Assembly (NCBI GenBank): GCA_030620095.1
Contig: JAUTXW010004695.1
Span: 806,001-870,000, forward strand
Direction: 5' to 3'
Source: Kuschelorhynchus macadamiae
Lineage: Eukaryota > Arthropoda > Insecta > Coleoptera > Curculionidae
Length of the DNA stretch: 64,000 nt
Below, in pieces: positions 22,673-33,790 of the stretch. A program made the translations under genes and the position numbers. Under the pieces are notes generated by a model. It was not told the DNA's origin and did no database searches. It saw only the letters and a list, made by a program, of their open reading frames with translations. The first letter of the stretch is position 1; the number at the start of each line of letters is the position of its first letter.

Positions 22673-23319
22673 TTAGGATGAAATTGAGTTTTTGTCACTA
22701 ACGCGGTTGTCAATTCGTTAATTTCTGATTCACTCTTTTGAAGACGTAACTCTTCAGTCATAAGACGAGTTGTAAGTGTTTCAATGTTACGCTTTGACGA
22801 GTCCATGGATTCCCAAGCACTATGGAAATGATTAAATTTGACTGGCAAAATTGATAAAATTCTTGCCATCAACATTGAATCTGGTATTGGACTGTTGAGT
22901 TTTTTCATTTTGCTTGCCATTTGTTCCAATTTTGAAATATGCCCTGCAATGTTTAGTGACGAGTCCCATTTTAATTCAAAAAATTGCTTTTGAATTAATC
23001 CCAAACTTTCGTCCGATTTCAAGTCATACACGCTGTGTAACTTGACCCACATTTCCCTGGCACCTTCACAATTCATCAATAACTGCAATGGTTTCGCCTC
23101 CACAGTGGTCACAATGGTTTTCCTCGCTAACCGATCTGCCTTTGTCCACTTTCGTAATTGTTGATCGTAGTTCTGGTCTGTGCTTTCTGGCTTTACGAAG
23201 GTTCCATCGCAAACTCCCAGAGCATCCTCACTATCCAGCAACGTACTCACAACAAACTGCCATTGCTGCCAGTTGTCCGCATCCCTAAGCTTTTCAATTC
23301 TTAGTTTTTCACTTTCCAT
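22489..23319 (-). pseudogene. gag: Copia gag, frame-disrupted before the zinc knuckle
   Basis: Gag forms the particle around element RNA. The start is the ATG at 23317-23319 (MESEKLRIEKLRDADNWQQW), whose W-x-x-W opening is typical of Copia gag. The true gag frame is convincing down to about 22655 (HPKNKKAQVLK). The zinc knuckle that should follow, CFTCGKAGHFRRDC, is in the pol frame, so one base is gained or lost around the C/T runs 22641-22651. The remaining residues to 22489 are out of frame. The shift might be programmed, but its place upstream of the knuckle makes a mutation or an assembly error more likely. Confidence 0.88.
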
Positions 23320-23440
23320 TTTTTATTGTCCACGCTTTCACGTTATCGAATGTTTACACAACTAACTTGCCACACCCGACTCGACGCCGCGCAACAAAAA
23401 AACTTTTGCTCACAATAAAACCACCTTACTAACCTGGGTA

Positions 23441-23455
23441 ACTGGGCCCATAACC
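23441..23455 (-). other. Copia primer-binding site
   Basis: The minus strand next to the 5' LTR reads GGTTATGGGCCCAGT. This matches the internal initiator-tRNA-Met fragment used as primer by Drosophila copia, not a tRNA 3' end, which supports the clade assignment. Confidence 0.8.
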
Positions 23456-23723
23456 TGTTAATAATTTTGCTGGAAGGGTGGTGGTTTGTTGTGAATTAAA
23501 GTTAATAAATGAAACAAAAAACCTTTCTGAAAGAACTCTATTGAACAACTGCCTAAATTAAAATTGGTTTCGTTTAAACACAGATTAACAAAAACGCTTA
23601 TATAGCAATTTAGGCGACTCGGCGCTCTCACACATATCTTGCCGGTGCCGCCAGCCGTAACTTAGTCTAAACAAACACATATAAAATTAATATTTTTAAA
23701 GCAATTGATTAACAATTTTAACA
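23456..23723 (-). repeat. Copia 5' LTR
   Basis: 268 bp, the same length as 19125-19392. It should contain the promoter; on the minus strand I see no unmistakable TATA box apart from AT-rich stretches. Confidence 0.97.
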
Positions 23724-23728
23724 CATTC

Positions 23729-24038
23729 ATTCAACGCTGACAGTTCTCTTGAAAAATAGTTACCAAGAATAAAATATTTTTTGCAAGAATTTTTCTTTTG
23801 GTACAGAAAATTTCACGAAAAATGGTTCTGTAACAAAACTACCTCGGTCATTTCTAGTGTGTAGGCAATGTAGTAAGATATTTATATATTTATGGAAGAT
23901 TTACACGTACCTGGCGCCAGTATCACTGGTATAGGCCAGTGCTGGCATGGTAATGGTACCGTATAAACACTTTTTCGTGCCAGTTCCCCGTTGTCCGCCC
24001 TCACTGAACCGAATAAAAAGCCTGTCTGCTTTTTGTAC
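23729..24038. other. Non-coding spacer between Copia and Transib
   Basis: No gene is recognised. The right part (23900-24040) is less AT-rich. Its last base adjoins CAGCG (24039-24043), the Transib target duplication. Confidence 0.4.
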
Positions 24039-24043
24039 CAGCG

Positions 24044-24090
24044 CACAGTGGTTTCTCGGAGATCATTTTTGGCCAAAAGTAGGTTATAAT
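24044..24090. repeat. Transib left TIR
   Basis: It begins with CACAGTG at 24044-24050. A CAAAAG stretch follows the heptamer at a distance comparable to a 23-RSS spacer, although I cannot say this is functional. Confidence 0.88.
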
Positions 24091-25662
24091 TGTAATTAAA
24101 AATATTTTGTGTTTAATTGGTAGAGATGAGGTAAATTAGGCTTAAAAATGAACTTTGGTTAGTAAATTACAAGCTATACACATCTGGATTTGATTAGCTC
24201 ATGACAGGTGTCATTTTTAATGGAAAAATAAACAGCAAAAATAACTTAAAGCCCAAGTTATATTTTTATGTTCTTAAGCGTAGATTTGACTTAAATATCA
24301 AATTAAACTTTTATAACTTCTATTTCCTTTTTAGAATTTTTGAATCACGAGTGACGCATAGTAGGGGAAATTAGAGCAATTGGAACTTTTTATTACTTCA
24401 TATTACTATTTCCCAATTAAACAAGCATTAAATTACTTTTAATTAATTTCTCATTACATATTTGTAAGATTTCTTTTAGGTAATCACCTATTTTTTACAC
24501 TTTTTTAAAAATTTTTTTACAAAATTTAGCATTAGCTTCCCCTCATATCTTATAAATAAATAATAAATAAATTCGGATTTGACGAATGTTTTTTGTCCGC
24601 ATATTTCTTGACGCTTGTTTGTGAAATGGTAAACATTAGATACCTACCTATATATAGGAATTGATGTACAAAAAAAGTTTTTTTTTCTAAGCTAAATAAA
24701 AACATGATTTTTTTAATGTAAAAAACATGAAAGAAAACGTACACTACCTTATCATAATCTGTACGAGATAGGGAAAAAAGACAAAAGTTTCTTGGGTTTA
24801 TCTAAATTTTTTAAATACTGTATTTTTATATATAACTTTTATAACTATGGAACACCCTGTATATTATTATGGATTTGAAAGCTCTCTTAGAGAATTTCAA
24901 CGATGTAGAGATATTTACGATCATCTTCATTTTTGACATACTTTCAACTTGTTGTATCTCTGGTATTTATCAACTTTTTTGTTTCATTTTTATGCAGGAA
25001 AAAACATAAAAACTCAGTGTTTATTTTCTATAATCCTATATTTTATAACGGATTTAAATAGAGCATCGAAAGACGATTTCAACGATATATTATAACATAG
25101 GTTTACAAGTCACGGTTCCCGAGTTTTGGGGATTTTCTTCAGGAATCAATTTTAATATTAAACAATTTTTACTAAAACATAATATAAACTATTAAACGTG
25201 ACATGACATGAACGAAGACAACTTAATATTATATGCTAAAGAATATCTAAATTAGATTTTCTAATTGCTTTGAATAATTATTACCACGCCGTAAAACGTA
25301 AACGTATAAACGTAAGAAATGTGTCTTATGTGGGCCACCCTGTACAATCCAAAGACATAAACTTTTATATATTAGAATAGTAGCATGAAAAGGAAAAAAC
25401 TCTTATTTTCTATAAATCTTCAAAAAAAAAACTGATTTTTAGATGTAATATTTTGTCTGCGATTGTGTTAAATATATTAGAACGAAAAGTCGTAATAATC
25501 TTAACTATCAAATTTTATGTGCATGTTTTTCTTTAAAAGAACATGTTTTTTTTAAACCATTGAGATTTTTTCATTTACGTCACTATATACAGTGATAACA
25601 TTTAATGAAATTTGTGTCTTCAATTAACAACAAGATATAAATATAAAATATTTAAAAGTATA
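24091..25662. other. Transib 3' non-coding interior
   Basis: A 1.6 kb AT-rich stretch between the transposase stop and the left TIR. No second gene is seen, and in particular nothing resembling a RAG2-like partner. GGAACACCCTGTATA at about 24850 resembles a mariner-type end but has no partner nearby. Confidence 0.5.
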
Positions 25663-26566
25663 TTATGCATATGTATTATTAAATGAAGTAATTATTAAAA
25701 AACAAACAAAAAATCGATATAAAACATTGATTTTATCTTCAGAATCTGAGAAATCAACACATTTAGGACCCATAGATGGTAAATGTTCTTTAAATAATTT
25801 TATTGTTTCGGGTAAAAACATTTGTTTATTATTCTTCGGCATTTTCCTTAAACTTGTGATTAGGGGATCAGAAGATACCAAAAATCTATTTAAAGGATCC
25901 TGGTTTGTGGCTGTTTTTTATGTTTTTAGAGTAAAATGTTCCCGGTAGTTTTTTAGGTCTTTGTTGCGAGACTCTTGTGCCTCTTCCGACATCATGACTG
26001 CACCAGAAATTATGGATGCGCAATGAATCAAAATCTTGTGAATACTGCTGGGCATGTAATACCACGGATATTTTGATGTCAACAGCCCTGCTATCTTTTC
26101 GCCATATCCTTTAAATTTAGTTTCATCAATCGGAAATCCCGATGACATAGCTTGCAAAGTGTACGCACAACGCTTCACACACTCTTTGTCGATATTTAAG
26201 ATGTAAGCTTTACTGATGTTTCTTCTTCTTCATGCCGTATTCCCGTCATTGCTAGTTCCACTCCCCCCTGGCTTTACTTTATCTATATTCAATCCCACTT
26301 CGCCTTTAAAGCGGATTTGATTTTTTCTTTCTATCTTTAACACTTGCCTTTTCGCCTTCTGACCTAGCCTGCAATTTTTTGAAGTCCAATCGGTATGATA
26401 AGTGTATGAAATATTCAATAAATCTGATCCATGCTTGAAGAGTGGATAAACCGTAGTCTAGAGATGATTTCTTTATTGGCCTCTTTGTAACTTTTTCCAT
26501 GTCGTTTATTATTTTCGGAGTTGTTCTCCAAATATTACATTCTTGATTTGAACTCGTTTCTTTCAA
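25663..26566 (-). pseudogene. RAG1-like Transib transposase, decayed
   Basis: In intact relatives this enzyme recognises CACAGTG ends and cuts them by a hairpin mechanism. Conserved blocks in order are LSTLQAWIRFIEYFIHLSYR (26440-26380), PGGSGTSNDGNTA (26270-26235), YPWYYMPSSIHKILIH (26070-26020), and SEEAQESRNK (25989-25960), whose acidic residues align with the RAG1 region around the catalytic Glu962. The segment LVSSDPLITSLRK closes the conserved part. Lesions are a frameshift in an A run near 26320-26340, an in-frame TGA right after GNTA near 26235, and a TAA after HFTLKT near 25916. The N-terminal part with the first catalytic Asp is not identified; fragments at 26630-26815 may belong to it. 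Confidence 0.8.
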
Positions 26567-26900
26567 ATCTTGAATAATAATGTTTTTTCTATTTTTACTG
26601 TATGATGTACTTTACTGTAGCAAAAATTATTACTGATGAATACAAACATAAAAGTGTTGATATCTTATAAAGCGGCAAAAACCGGCAGCTATTTTATTTC
26701 TCAAAAATATCTTTAGATAATGTTCTACTAAAAACACCATAAGTTGCAAAAACGGTTGATGACGGATATATAAATTTTCTCTATCAAAGAAAAACGTTTT
26801 AAATATATCAGACATTTTTAACCACGATTAAAACATCCCGTCAAAATAGCTACTATAAAATAAAAATCAAACATTGAATTAACGTTTTAATTTTACTTAC

Positions 26901-26919
26901 GTTGTTCTGCAGCTTCCAT
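26901..26919 (-). other. Candidate first exon of the Transib transposase
   Basis: On the minus strand an ATG begins MEAAEQ and is followed at once by GTAAGT, a perfect 5' splice-site consensus. The position, 270 bp inside the right TIR, suits a short first exon. The acceptor is not identified, so this is only a suggestion. Confidence 0.3.
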
Positions 26920-27145
26920 ATCAAATTTTGTTAATATATTTCCAAATAAACTTAAATAATTACCAATAACTTAAACAATATAATAGAAAAATACTGTATT
27001 TTAAGAGCCTGTTTGTAAAACATTGAAAAGACGTTTCGTTTTGATAGCTGTAGGTACTCTTTTGTTTCAGTGTTTTTTATTTTCTAAGCCTACGAGACAC
27101 TCTAGTAAATTTTAATATTATATTTACTTAGGTTAAAGGTACTTC

Positions 27146-27192
27146 TAATATAACCCGTATTGGCCATAAATGGTCTCCGGGAAACCACTGTG
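27146..27192. repeat. Transib right TIR
   Basis: Read on the minus strand it begins CACAGTGGTTTCCCGGAGAC, pairing with 24044-24090. Confidence 0.88.
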
Positions 27193-27377
27193 CAGCGGCC
27201 TCCACTCGCGTCCACCGTAACCTCCGCGCTAGCGTTGCGGACATGTCTAAACGCGTCGTGCAAGTCGCTGGCGTACCTACGTATTGGTGCCAGTCGCTTG
27301 CTTAGTTCCGTATAGTCCGTATGATGTGATTGGTGTGAATATGCTAATAAATTATTATATTTTCCCGATAAAACCAA

Positions 27378-28345
27378 AGTATGGGCTAAAATGCTGTGAT
27401 ATTGGCTAATATCCCTGGCTAAAATTGCTAGCCAAAATAACAGTTCTATTACAGTATAAAGGCGGAAATATGGCTAAAGTGGGGAATAATAATTTGGCCA
27501 TAATAGGGTAAAAATGGCCTATTGGCAATTACACGACCCTCTTTTTTGATTTTATGGTTGGGTTTATTAGCTACTTTTTAACTTTAAAATCGATCTTTTT
27601 TAGTTGAATTCTGTCTTGTTTTTTAGCCGAAATTTGAGTAACATTTTTTTCGAAATTTACCTAAATAATTTTTACATTTTTTGCCTGTTGTTCATTTATA
27701 TGATAAATCATCAATTGTTTCAGATTATGTAGAAATAGTATTAACAGGGCCTATCAGTGTAAGAATTTATGAGCCACCAGGAAATGCAAAGATAACAAAT
27801 CATAGTTCGCCAGTTGGTAGGGACAAAAAACACTTGCGCAGGAACTTTTTCTGTTAAAAAAATCTAAGATAGGCATGTAAAACACGCGCCCCTTTTTGAA
27901 ACTAAAAATTTTGTTTTCTATAAATAGTTTTAGTTTGGAAATGTATTAAACTAAGGAAAAACGAAAAAAGGTTCTATAACGTAAAAAAACATGCATGAAA
28001 ATACGTATTTTTAGGTAGAAAGAATATGTTTGTTTAAAATGGTCAAGTAATAGCTGCTAGGAAATTAGCTTAATTTTAATTTCAATCATAGCGGATCATA
28101 AAAAGCTTTGGGCTATTTTTTAAGCAAATATTCCTTAAAATTGGCCATTTTCTAAGCAAATATTTATCAAATGGCATTAATTTCCAAGTGTAGCCAAAAT
28201 GTAGCAACATTTACTAAAATTTTGCCAATAAAAATGCCTACTTGCCTTTAGTCCTCGCTAAAAAATTGCTAATTTAATATCCACAACAACATTAATACAT
28301 AATTAACAAAATTAAACGACGATTACCCCAATTTGGCATTTTTCT
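27378..28345 (-). repeat. Unclassified dispersed repeat, copy C (inverted, truncated)
   Basis: This is the reverse complement of the right half of copies A and B. With B it shares an end near CATTTTAGCCCATA, extending past the point where A diverges. Similarity stops near 28345, so about half the repeat is missing. No coding capacity is seen. Confidence 0.8.
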
Positions 28346-28380
28346 ATAACATGTGAATATTGAATCTTTTTATTGGACAC

Positions 28381-28757
28381 TCTGAACAATTGAACTACCG
28401 CATGCCGACGTGATGCCGCAACCGATTGATCAAACTATGACCGGCTGATGACCTAAATCGCTATTTCATATTCCATTTGCTATCACGTTCGGCTGCCGCT
28501 CGGTAGCTGTGAAATTTTCGGGTACTTTCGTCAAGCTTTAAGGCAATCAGGGCAATTCGGACTGCCCAGCCTAGCTTAGTATAACGTAATGAGACCATTC
28601 GAACCGCCGCGCGCGGCTAATAGTGTAGCGTATTTAACTTTTTCCAAGGTTCGCGTTTTATTACAACTATTAGGAGGGGCGGTCAAACGAATAATTTATT
28701 TACTAAAATATTTTTGGAGGGTCATTGACCAAATAACCCTATGGAAGAGCCACCACT
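28381..28757 (-). repeat. hAT terminal fragment (inverted copy of 39658-40060)
   Basis: Read on the minus strand it starts CAGTGGTGGCTCTTCC and stays colinear with 39658-40060 for about 375 bp, including a GC-rich core (CCGCGCGCGGC). The outer end resembles a hAT terminus. It is probably a solo terminal fragment or internally deleted derivative of the same element. Confidence 0.75.
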
Positions 28758-29803
<1,046 letters not shown>

Positions 29804-29985
29804 TATATATTTCAAAATATATTTGTAAATTTCTAGACACAGGACAGATTAAAAAATACGGCATGTTAAAAAAATTCTTTTATTCCTTATTTAAAAAAGA
29901 TCTAACATTATTGTTTGATCTTGTCGGACAGAAAATTCTTGATCTAACAAACGGTATTTTGGAAGATGGAATATACCAATTTCAG

Positions 29986-30401
29986 TTTTGAATACTTGCC
30001 AAAATAGTTGAAAATGTTATCAAGGTAAGTCTAACAGATTTCATCAACAAAAGATTTAAGTTTGACTCATATGAATATGGTTTCCAAAGACAGAGTAATA
30101 CATTGGGGAGCAACATAGATATGCTAAAATATATTTCAACCGAAATAGAGAAAAACAAATATGTCATAGACGTCTTTATTGAGCTGCAAAAAGCTTTTGA
30201 CACGGTGAACAATGATTTGCTCTTGGCAAAATTAGAGAGAAGATGTGAATCCGAGGAGCAGCTTACATTTTAATGAAAGTATATTCTACAGATAGAAAGC
30301 AGTATATAGTAATAAATAAGTCAAAAACTCATGAAACAAGACTGGAAGTTGGAGTAGCTCAAGGCTTTGTATTAGGCCCATTGCAATATATTTTGTATGT
30401 A
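29986..30401 (+). pseudogene. Non-LTR retrotransposon RT fragment, part 1
   Basis: The frame LAKIVENVIKV..FINKRF..YGFQRQSN..NIDMLKYI leads into FIELQKAFDTVNNDLLL, the RT motif A region of LINE-like elements (the expected FxD Asp is Glu), and, after stops, into VGVAQGFVLGPLQYILYV, motif B. The reading is cut at 30401 by mariner-like element 2, and the downstream part resumes at 32431. Several stops in the final third show it was dead anyway. Endonuclease and ORF1 parts are not visible; the 5' side is AT-rich. Confidence 0.8.
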
Positions 30402-30628
30402 CCGGGTCTTTCCTCATATATTGACCCCCCACCTAGAAGAGTTATTTTAAGAGATACAAAAAAATATCAAATACAAAAGTTTTAGGGATTTCCTTGAAAT
30501 TTTTGAATCTGATGTCAAAAATTTTTTTTTTCATCCGTAAATGTCAAATTTTGACAGATGGTCATTTTTTTCTTATGGAACACCCTGTATACGAATTGAC
30601 AGTTAAAAAGAGCGAAATTCTCTGATTT

Positions 30629-30678
<50 letters not shown>

Positions 30679-30863
30679 TAAATAAGGCGTTATTGAAATA
30701 TCGGGCTCTAAACATCAAAATAATAACACATTCAAAATATCATGGTAGGCGCTGCATTGTGAATATTTGACATTTATTAAAAAGCAATTGAATCAGACGC
30801 CATTATTATTTACTGTTAGTTGGCTTTTAATTGTCAAAAAATGCCGTACAGCGAGGAAGAAAA
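30402..30863. repeat. Left TIR of mariner-like element 2
   Basis: It pairs with 31997-32430 and includes a (TA)n at 30632-30675 that is much shorter in the other arm. The outer 30402-30587 is a 186 bp unit bounded by TA and ending GGAACACCCTG. Confidence 0.88.
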
Positions 30864-31893
30864 GTGCGATATAATTCGTTTATATTATAAAAATAATAAT
30901 AATGCCAATGCCGCAAGAGCGGAATATCATCGCACGTTTCCTTTACGCCCCACTCCAGCAAAGAATACTTTTAAAAACGTGGAAAAAGCATTGCGCACAA
31001 GAAAGATTTTAGTAAGAAAACGTCGGACAGTTGTGGCCAATCAAGACGAAGAACTAAACATTTTATTATATTTCGAAGGTTAGATCTTTTTCTTTCTCAA
31101 ATTTTCGTATCAAAAAAAATTTATTTCTTTCTAGAAAAACTCGACTTTAAAAAAGTATAAGTATTATGCTTATAGAACATTGCCTGTTCAATATTTAAGT
31201 GAAGAGCAAAAAAATAAAAGAGTGGCATTTTGTCAAGAGATGCTAGTGTTGAAGGGAGAAGATAGAAATTTTTTTAAGAAAGTTCTGTGGTCCGATGAGT
31301 GCACTTTTACAACGGCAGGGGTATATAACCGCAAAAATGTTAGGTATTGGGCTACAACTAACCCCCGAATAACCAGGGAAATTAAATTTCAAGGACGGCA
31401 GTCCCTTCATGTATGGTGTGGTATTTTAAGTGACCAAATTATTGGCCCTATTTTTTATGATGAAAACCTGTCCGGGCAAAAATATTTGGAGATGCTCACC
31501 AACGAAATTGAAGAGAGGCTGGACGATCTACCCCTAAGGCAGTATAATCAAATAGTGTGGCATCAAGATGGCGCCCCACCACATGATGTATTGCCAGTTA
31601 TAAGATTTTTAAATCAAAAATATAATTTATGGATTGGACGTACTGGGCCAATTCGTTGGCCACCGAACAGCCCAGACCTGGCGCCTCTGGATTCGTTTCT
31701 GTGGGGTTACCTTCAAAACAAGGTTTATGAGCGGGGAAATGAAAACGTCGAGATGCTCCGCAGAAAAATCATCGCCGCTATAAATGATCTCAATTTTAAT
31801 AATATACAGTTTATAGTTAATACTATACAAAAAATTGAACAAGACTATACAAATTGCATTAATAATAATGGAGGTCATGTTGAGAACCTATAA
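30841..31893 (+). pseudogene. Mariner-like DDD transposase (element 2), nearly intact catalytic part
   Basis: The start is the ATG at 30841 (MPYSEEEKCDIIRLYY), inside the TIR. An N-terminal helix-turn-helix region (30841-31075) is followed by about 100 bp without homology containing stops at 31081 and about 31132, then in the same frame the catalytic domain to the stop at 31891-31893. The triad is LWSDECTF, WHQDGAPPH and SPDLAPLD, with 40 residues between the second and third Asp, plus the conserved WCGI, FLWGYLQN and GGHVENL blocks. GGTTAG at 31078 and TTTCTTTCTAG ending at 31134 could be intron borders, but splicing there would not obviously keep frame. Relative to element 4, roughly 20-25 residues are missing here. 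Confidence 0.82.
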
Positions 31894-31996
31894 AGTATAA
31901 TTATTAAATTTGAAGTTAATTAACAGGAAACTTTTTTGTTGTTATTGTTATTGTATTTGTTTGTTGTTTATATTAATTTATTATAAAATATATAAT

Positions 31997-32430
31997 TTCT
32001 TCCTCGCTGTACGGCATTTTTTGACAAGTAAGACCCACTAACAGTAAATAATAATGGCGTCTGATTCAATTCTTTTTTAATAAATGTCAAATATTCACAA
32101 TGCAGCGCCTACCATGATATTTTGAATGTGTTATTATTTTGATGTTTAGAGCCCGATATTTCAATAACGCCTTATTTAAACATATTAAACATATATATAT
32201 TTGAAATCAGAAAGTTTCGCTCTTTTTAACTGTCAATTCGTATACAGGGTGTTCCATAAGAAAAAATGACCATCTGTCAAAATTTGACATTTACGGGTGA
32301 AAAAAAAAATTTTTGACATCAGATTCAAAAATTTCAAGGAAATCCCTAAAACTTTTGTATTTGATATTTTTTTGTATCTCTTAAAATAACTCTTCTAGGG
32401 GGGGGGGTCAATATAAGAGGAAAGACCCTG
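31997..32430. repeat. Right TIR of mariner-like element 2
   Basis: Inverted partner of 30402-30863. Its outer unit 32245-32430 is also exactly 186 bp with TA at both sides. Confidence 0.88.
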
Positions 32431-33046
32431 TACATAATCTAAAGTATCTGTTCTAGTGCTCTCGGCTAAAATAAAGTAGTAAAAGTATTATATAAATTTG
32501 ATTATTTGATACCGACTGAACAAATATATCAAAATACTTCCACATTAGGTATAAAAAAAATTAAAATACTTGAAGAGGCCAAATTTATTTATTGTATCTA
32601 ACAAACCTGGAAAACAAGGTAAAAGAATGTCATAGCTATAATACTAGATAGGTATAAAAATAAATTAATAAATAGGTGTTGTAGAATAGCGAAAGGACAA
32701 AATTCTCCCCTTTATAGAAGTATAGAGACTTTTAATGCCATACCAGAAGGGATTGTTAATGTTAGGAACATTTGTCAATTGTGCCACAAATTAAAACAGT
32801 ACTTAAAAAGTTAATTCATATAGGAAATAATACATGATTGGTATATAAAGAGTAAAAATGTTTACTAAATGTGTAATAAGACAATAATAAAATTATAGAC
32901 TGTAAAAATACTTTGTGATAAATTGGATAATTGCCTATGTACCTAGTCACACATTATTTGTATACTAATATTATAAATTTTAGACCCTAATACCAGCGGT
33001 TCATCAATGATTAAGGGTCAGTTATAAATAAATAAATAAAATAAAA
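32431..33046 (+). pseudogene. Non-LTR retrotransposon 3' end, part 2
   Basis: The same element resumes after mariner 2. A frame SIETFNAIPEGIVNV..LKQYLKS ends at a stop near 32813 and matches the C-terminus of LINE-like RT proteins. The 3' UTR ends in an AAATAAATAAATAAAATAAA tail (about 33025-33046), the simple-sequence tail of this class. Plus strand, with parts 1 and 2 in correct order. Confidence 0.72.
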
Positions 33047-33164
33047 ATCTGCAAAAATGTTGTTTTTTGTAACGTTAGTGCGGCTACTGACACTATTTTA
33101 CTTATAAATAACATTAGTATACTCATCGACATATAAAATAACTTTGGTAACATAGGACAAATTT

Positions 33165-33283
33165 TTTTATGTATTTTTCCCAAAATAAGTTATGGTGCAA
33201 ATGGTAGCTTTAATCTGGGCGCCACTTGGTTTAATTAGCATATAGTTTACAGAGCCCTGAAACTGAGAAATCTGACTGTGAAA
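33165..33283 (-). repeat. Short module, inverted relative to 38085-38207
   Basis: The segment with CAAGTGGCGCCCAGAT on the minus strand occurs in the opposite orientation at 38085-38207, although the flanking transposase fragments (33317 and 38226) point the same way. Confidence 0.7.
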
Positions 33284-33316
33284 TTAATCGACAAAAAAAA
33301 ACACGTGTGAGTCTAT

Positions 33317-33481
33317 TTGCATTACCTTTTTTCTGTATTAAGTTGGGTCATTAAAATTTCGTGTTGGCCACCGCGATCTCCAGATCTTACTCCATTAGAC
33401 TTTTTTCTGAAGGGTAGGATTAAAGAAATGATTTATAAAACACCAGCAAATTCAAAACAAGATCTAGAAAATCGGGTAAGG
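33317..33481 (+). pseudogene. Mariner-like transposase C-terminus, left half
   Basis: It encodes CWPPRSPDLTPLDFFLKGRI and KTPANSKQDLENRVR, the third catalytic Asp region of the long-TIR mariner-like family, with the usual FLWG Trp replaced by Lys. It is cut at the TAAGG target of the Gypsy element and continues at 37413. Confidence 0.8.
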
Positions 33482-33642
33482 TGTGTTACTGCTGGGAGCG
33501 GGTCTGGGATGAGGACAATGAAATGAAACGACAAACGACGAGTCTAGTTGGCAACTGCTTTATTATAAAAGATGGCGTCTATTTATATGCGAGCCTGTAC
33601 ACATTACAATGTTGCACGATTTACATTTAATATTTCCTGACA
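33482..33642 (-). repeat. Gypsy 3' LTR
   Basis: 161 bp, same sequence as 37247-37407 by eye. On the minus strand the polypurine tract AAAGAAGGGAGA lies just upstream, at 33643-33654. Confidence 0.95.
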
Positions 33643-33654
33643 TCTCCCTTCTTT
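33643..33654 (-). other. Gypsy polypurine tract
   Basis: AAAGAAGGGAGA on the minus strand, immediately upstream of the 3' LTR. Confidence 0.75.
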
Positions 33655-33790
33655 AAATAATAGCTATAAACTAAAAATTATCAGTCTTAATTTAATTTTT
33701 TATCACAGATCATTAATTACAACTAGTTATATTTATTTTATAATTACATTAAATTTATTTAATCTCAACATAATTAAATCACAATATTGT

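Larger units (their letters stand above)
19125..23723 (-). mobile_element. Copia (Ty1/Copia) LTR retrotransposon, 4.6 kb
   Basis: The element is bounded by 268 bp LTRs in direct orientation and flanked by the 5 bp duplication CATTC (19120-19124, 23724-23728). Internally, on the minus strand, it has a primer-binding site, gag, protease, integrase, RT and RNase H in Copia order, and a polypurine tract. The LTRs differ at only three positions, all transitions, so the insertion is recent on the scale of this window. Two single-base frame changes break the polyprotein. Confidence 0.97.
24044..27192 (-). mobile_element. Transib transposon with RAG-heptamer-like termini
   Basis: The ends are inverted repeats of about 45 bp starting CACAGTGGTTTC and continuing with CGGAGA and TGGCCAA (3 mismatches in the first 33). 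They are flanked by an exact 5 bp duplication CAGCG (24039-24043 and 27193-27197). CACAGTG is identical to the heptamer of V(D)J recombination signals, and 5 bp GC-rich duplications are characteristic of Transib, the superfamily related to RAG1. The interior encodes, on the minus strand, a decayed RAG1-like transposase. The element is 3149 bp and cannot be autonomous as read. Confidence 0.9.
30402..32430 (+). mobile_element. Mariner-like transposon 2 with long modular TIRs
   Basis: The ends CCGGGTCTTTCCTC (left) and, inverted, CAGGGTCTTTCCTC (right) are flanked by TA (30400-30401, 32431-32432). The TIRs are about 460 and 435 bp, and each consists of an outer 186 bp unit that itself has mariner-type ends plus an inner part reaching the transposase start codon. 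The insertion splits a non-LTR RT gene; joining its flanks at one TA keeps the RT reading frame. Confidence 0.9.

Noticed and set aside
24845..25345. Mariner MITE between AACACCCTGTATA (24850) and CCACCCTGTACAA (25335)
   Set aside because: Both words have the same orientation, so they are not inverted ends of one element.
24091..25662. Possible RAG2-like partner gene in the Transib element
   Set aside because: No open frame with Kelch-like repeats or any sustained coding potential; only AT-rich sequence.
27102..27377. 91-codon frame across the Transib right end
   Set aside because: It spans the transposon boundary and the target duplication, so it cannot be an ancestral gene, and no family is recognised.
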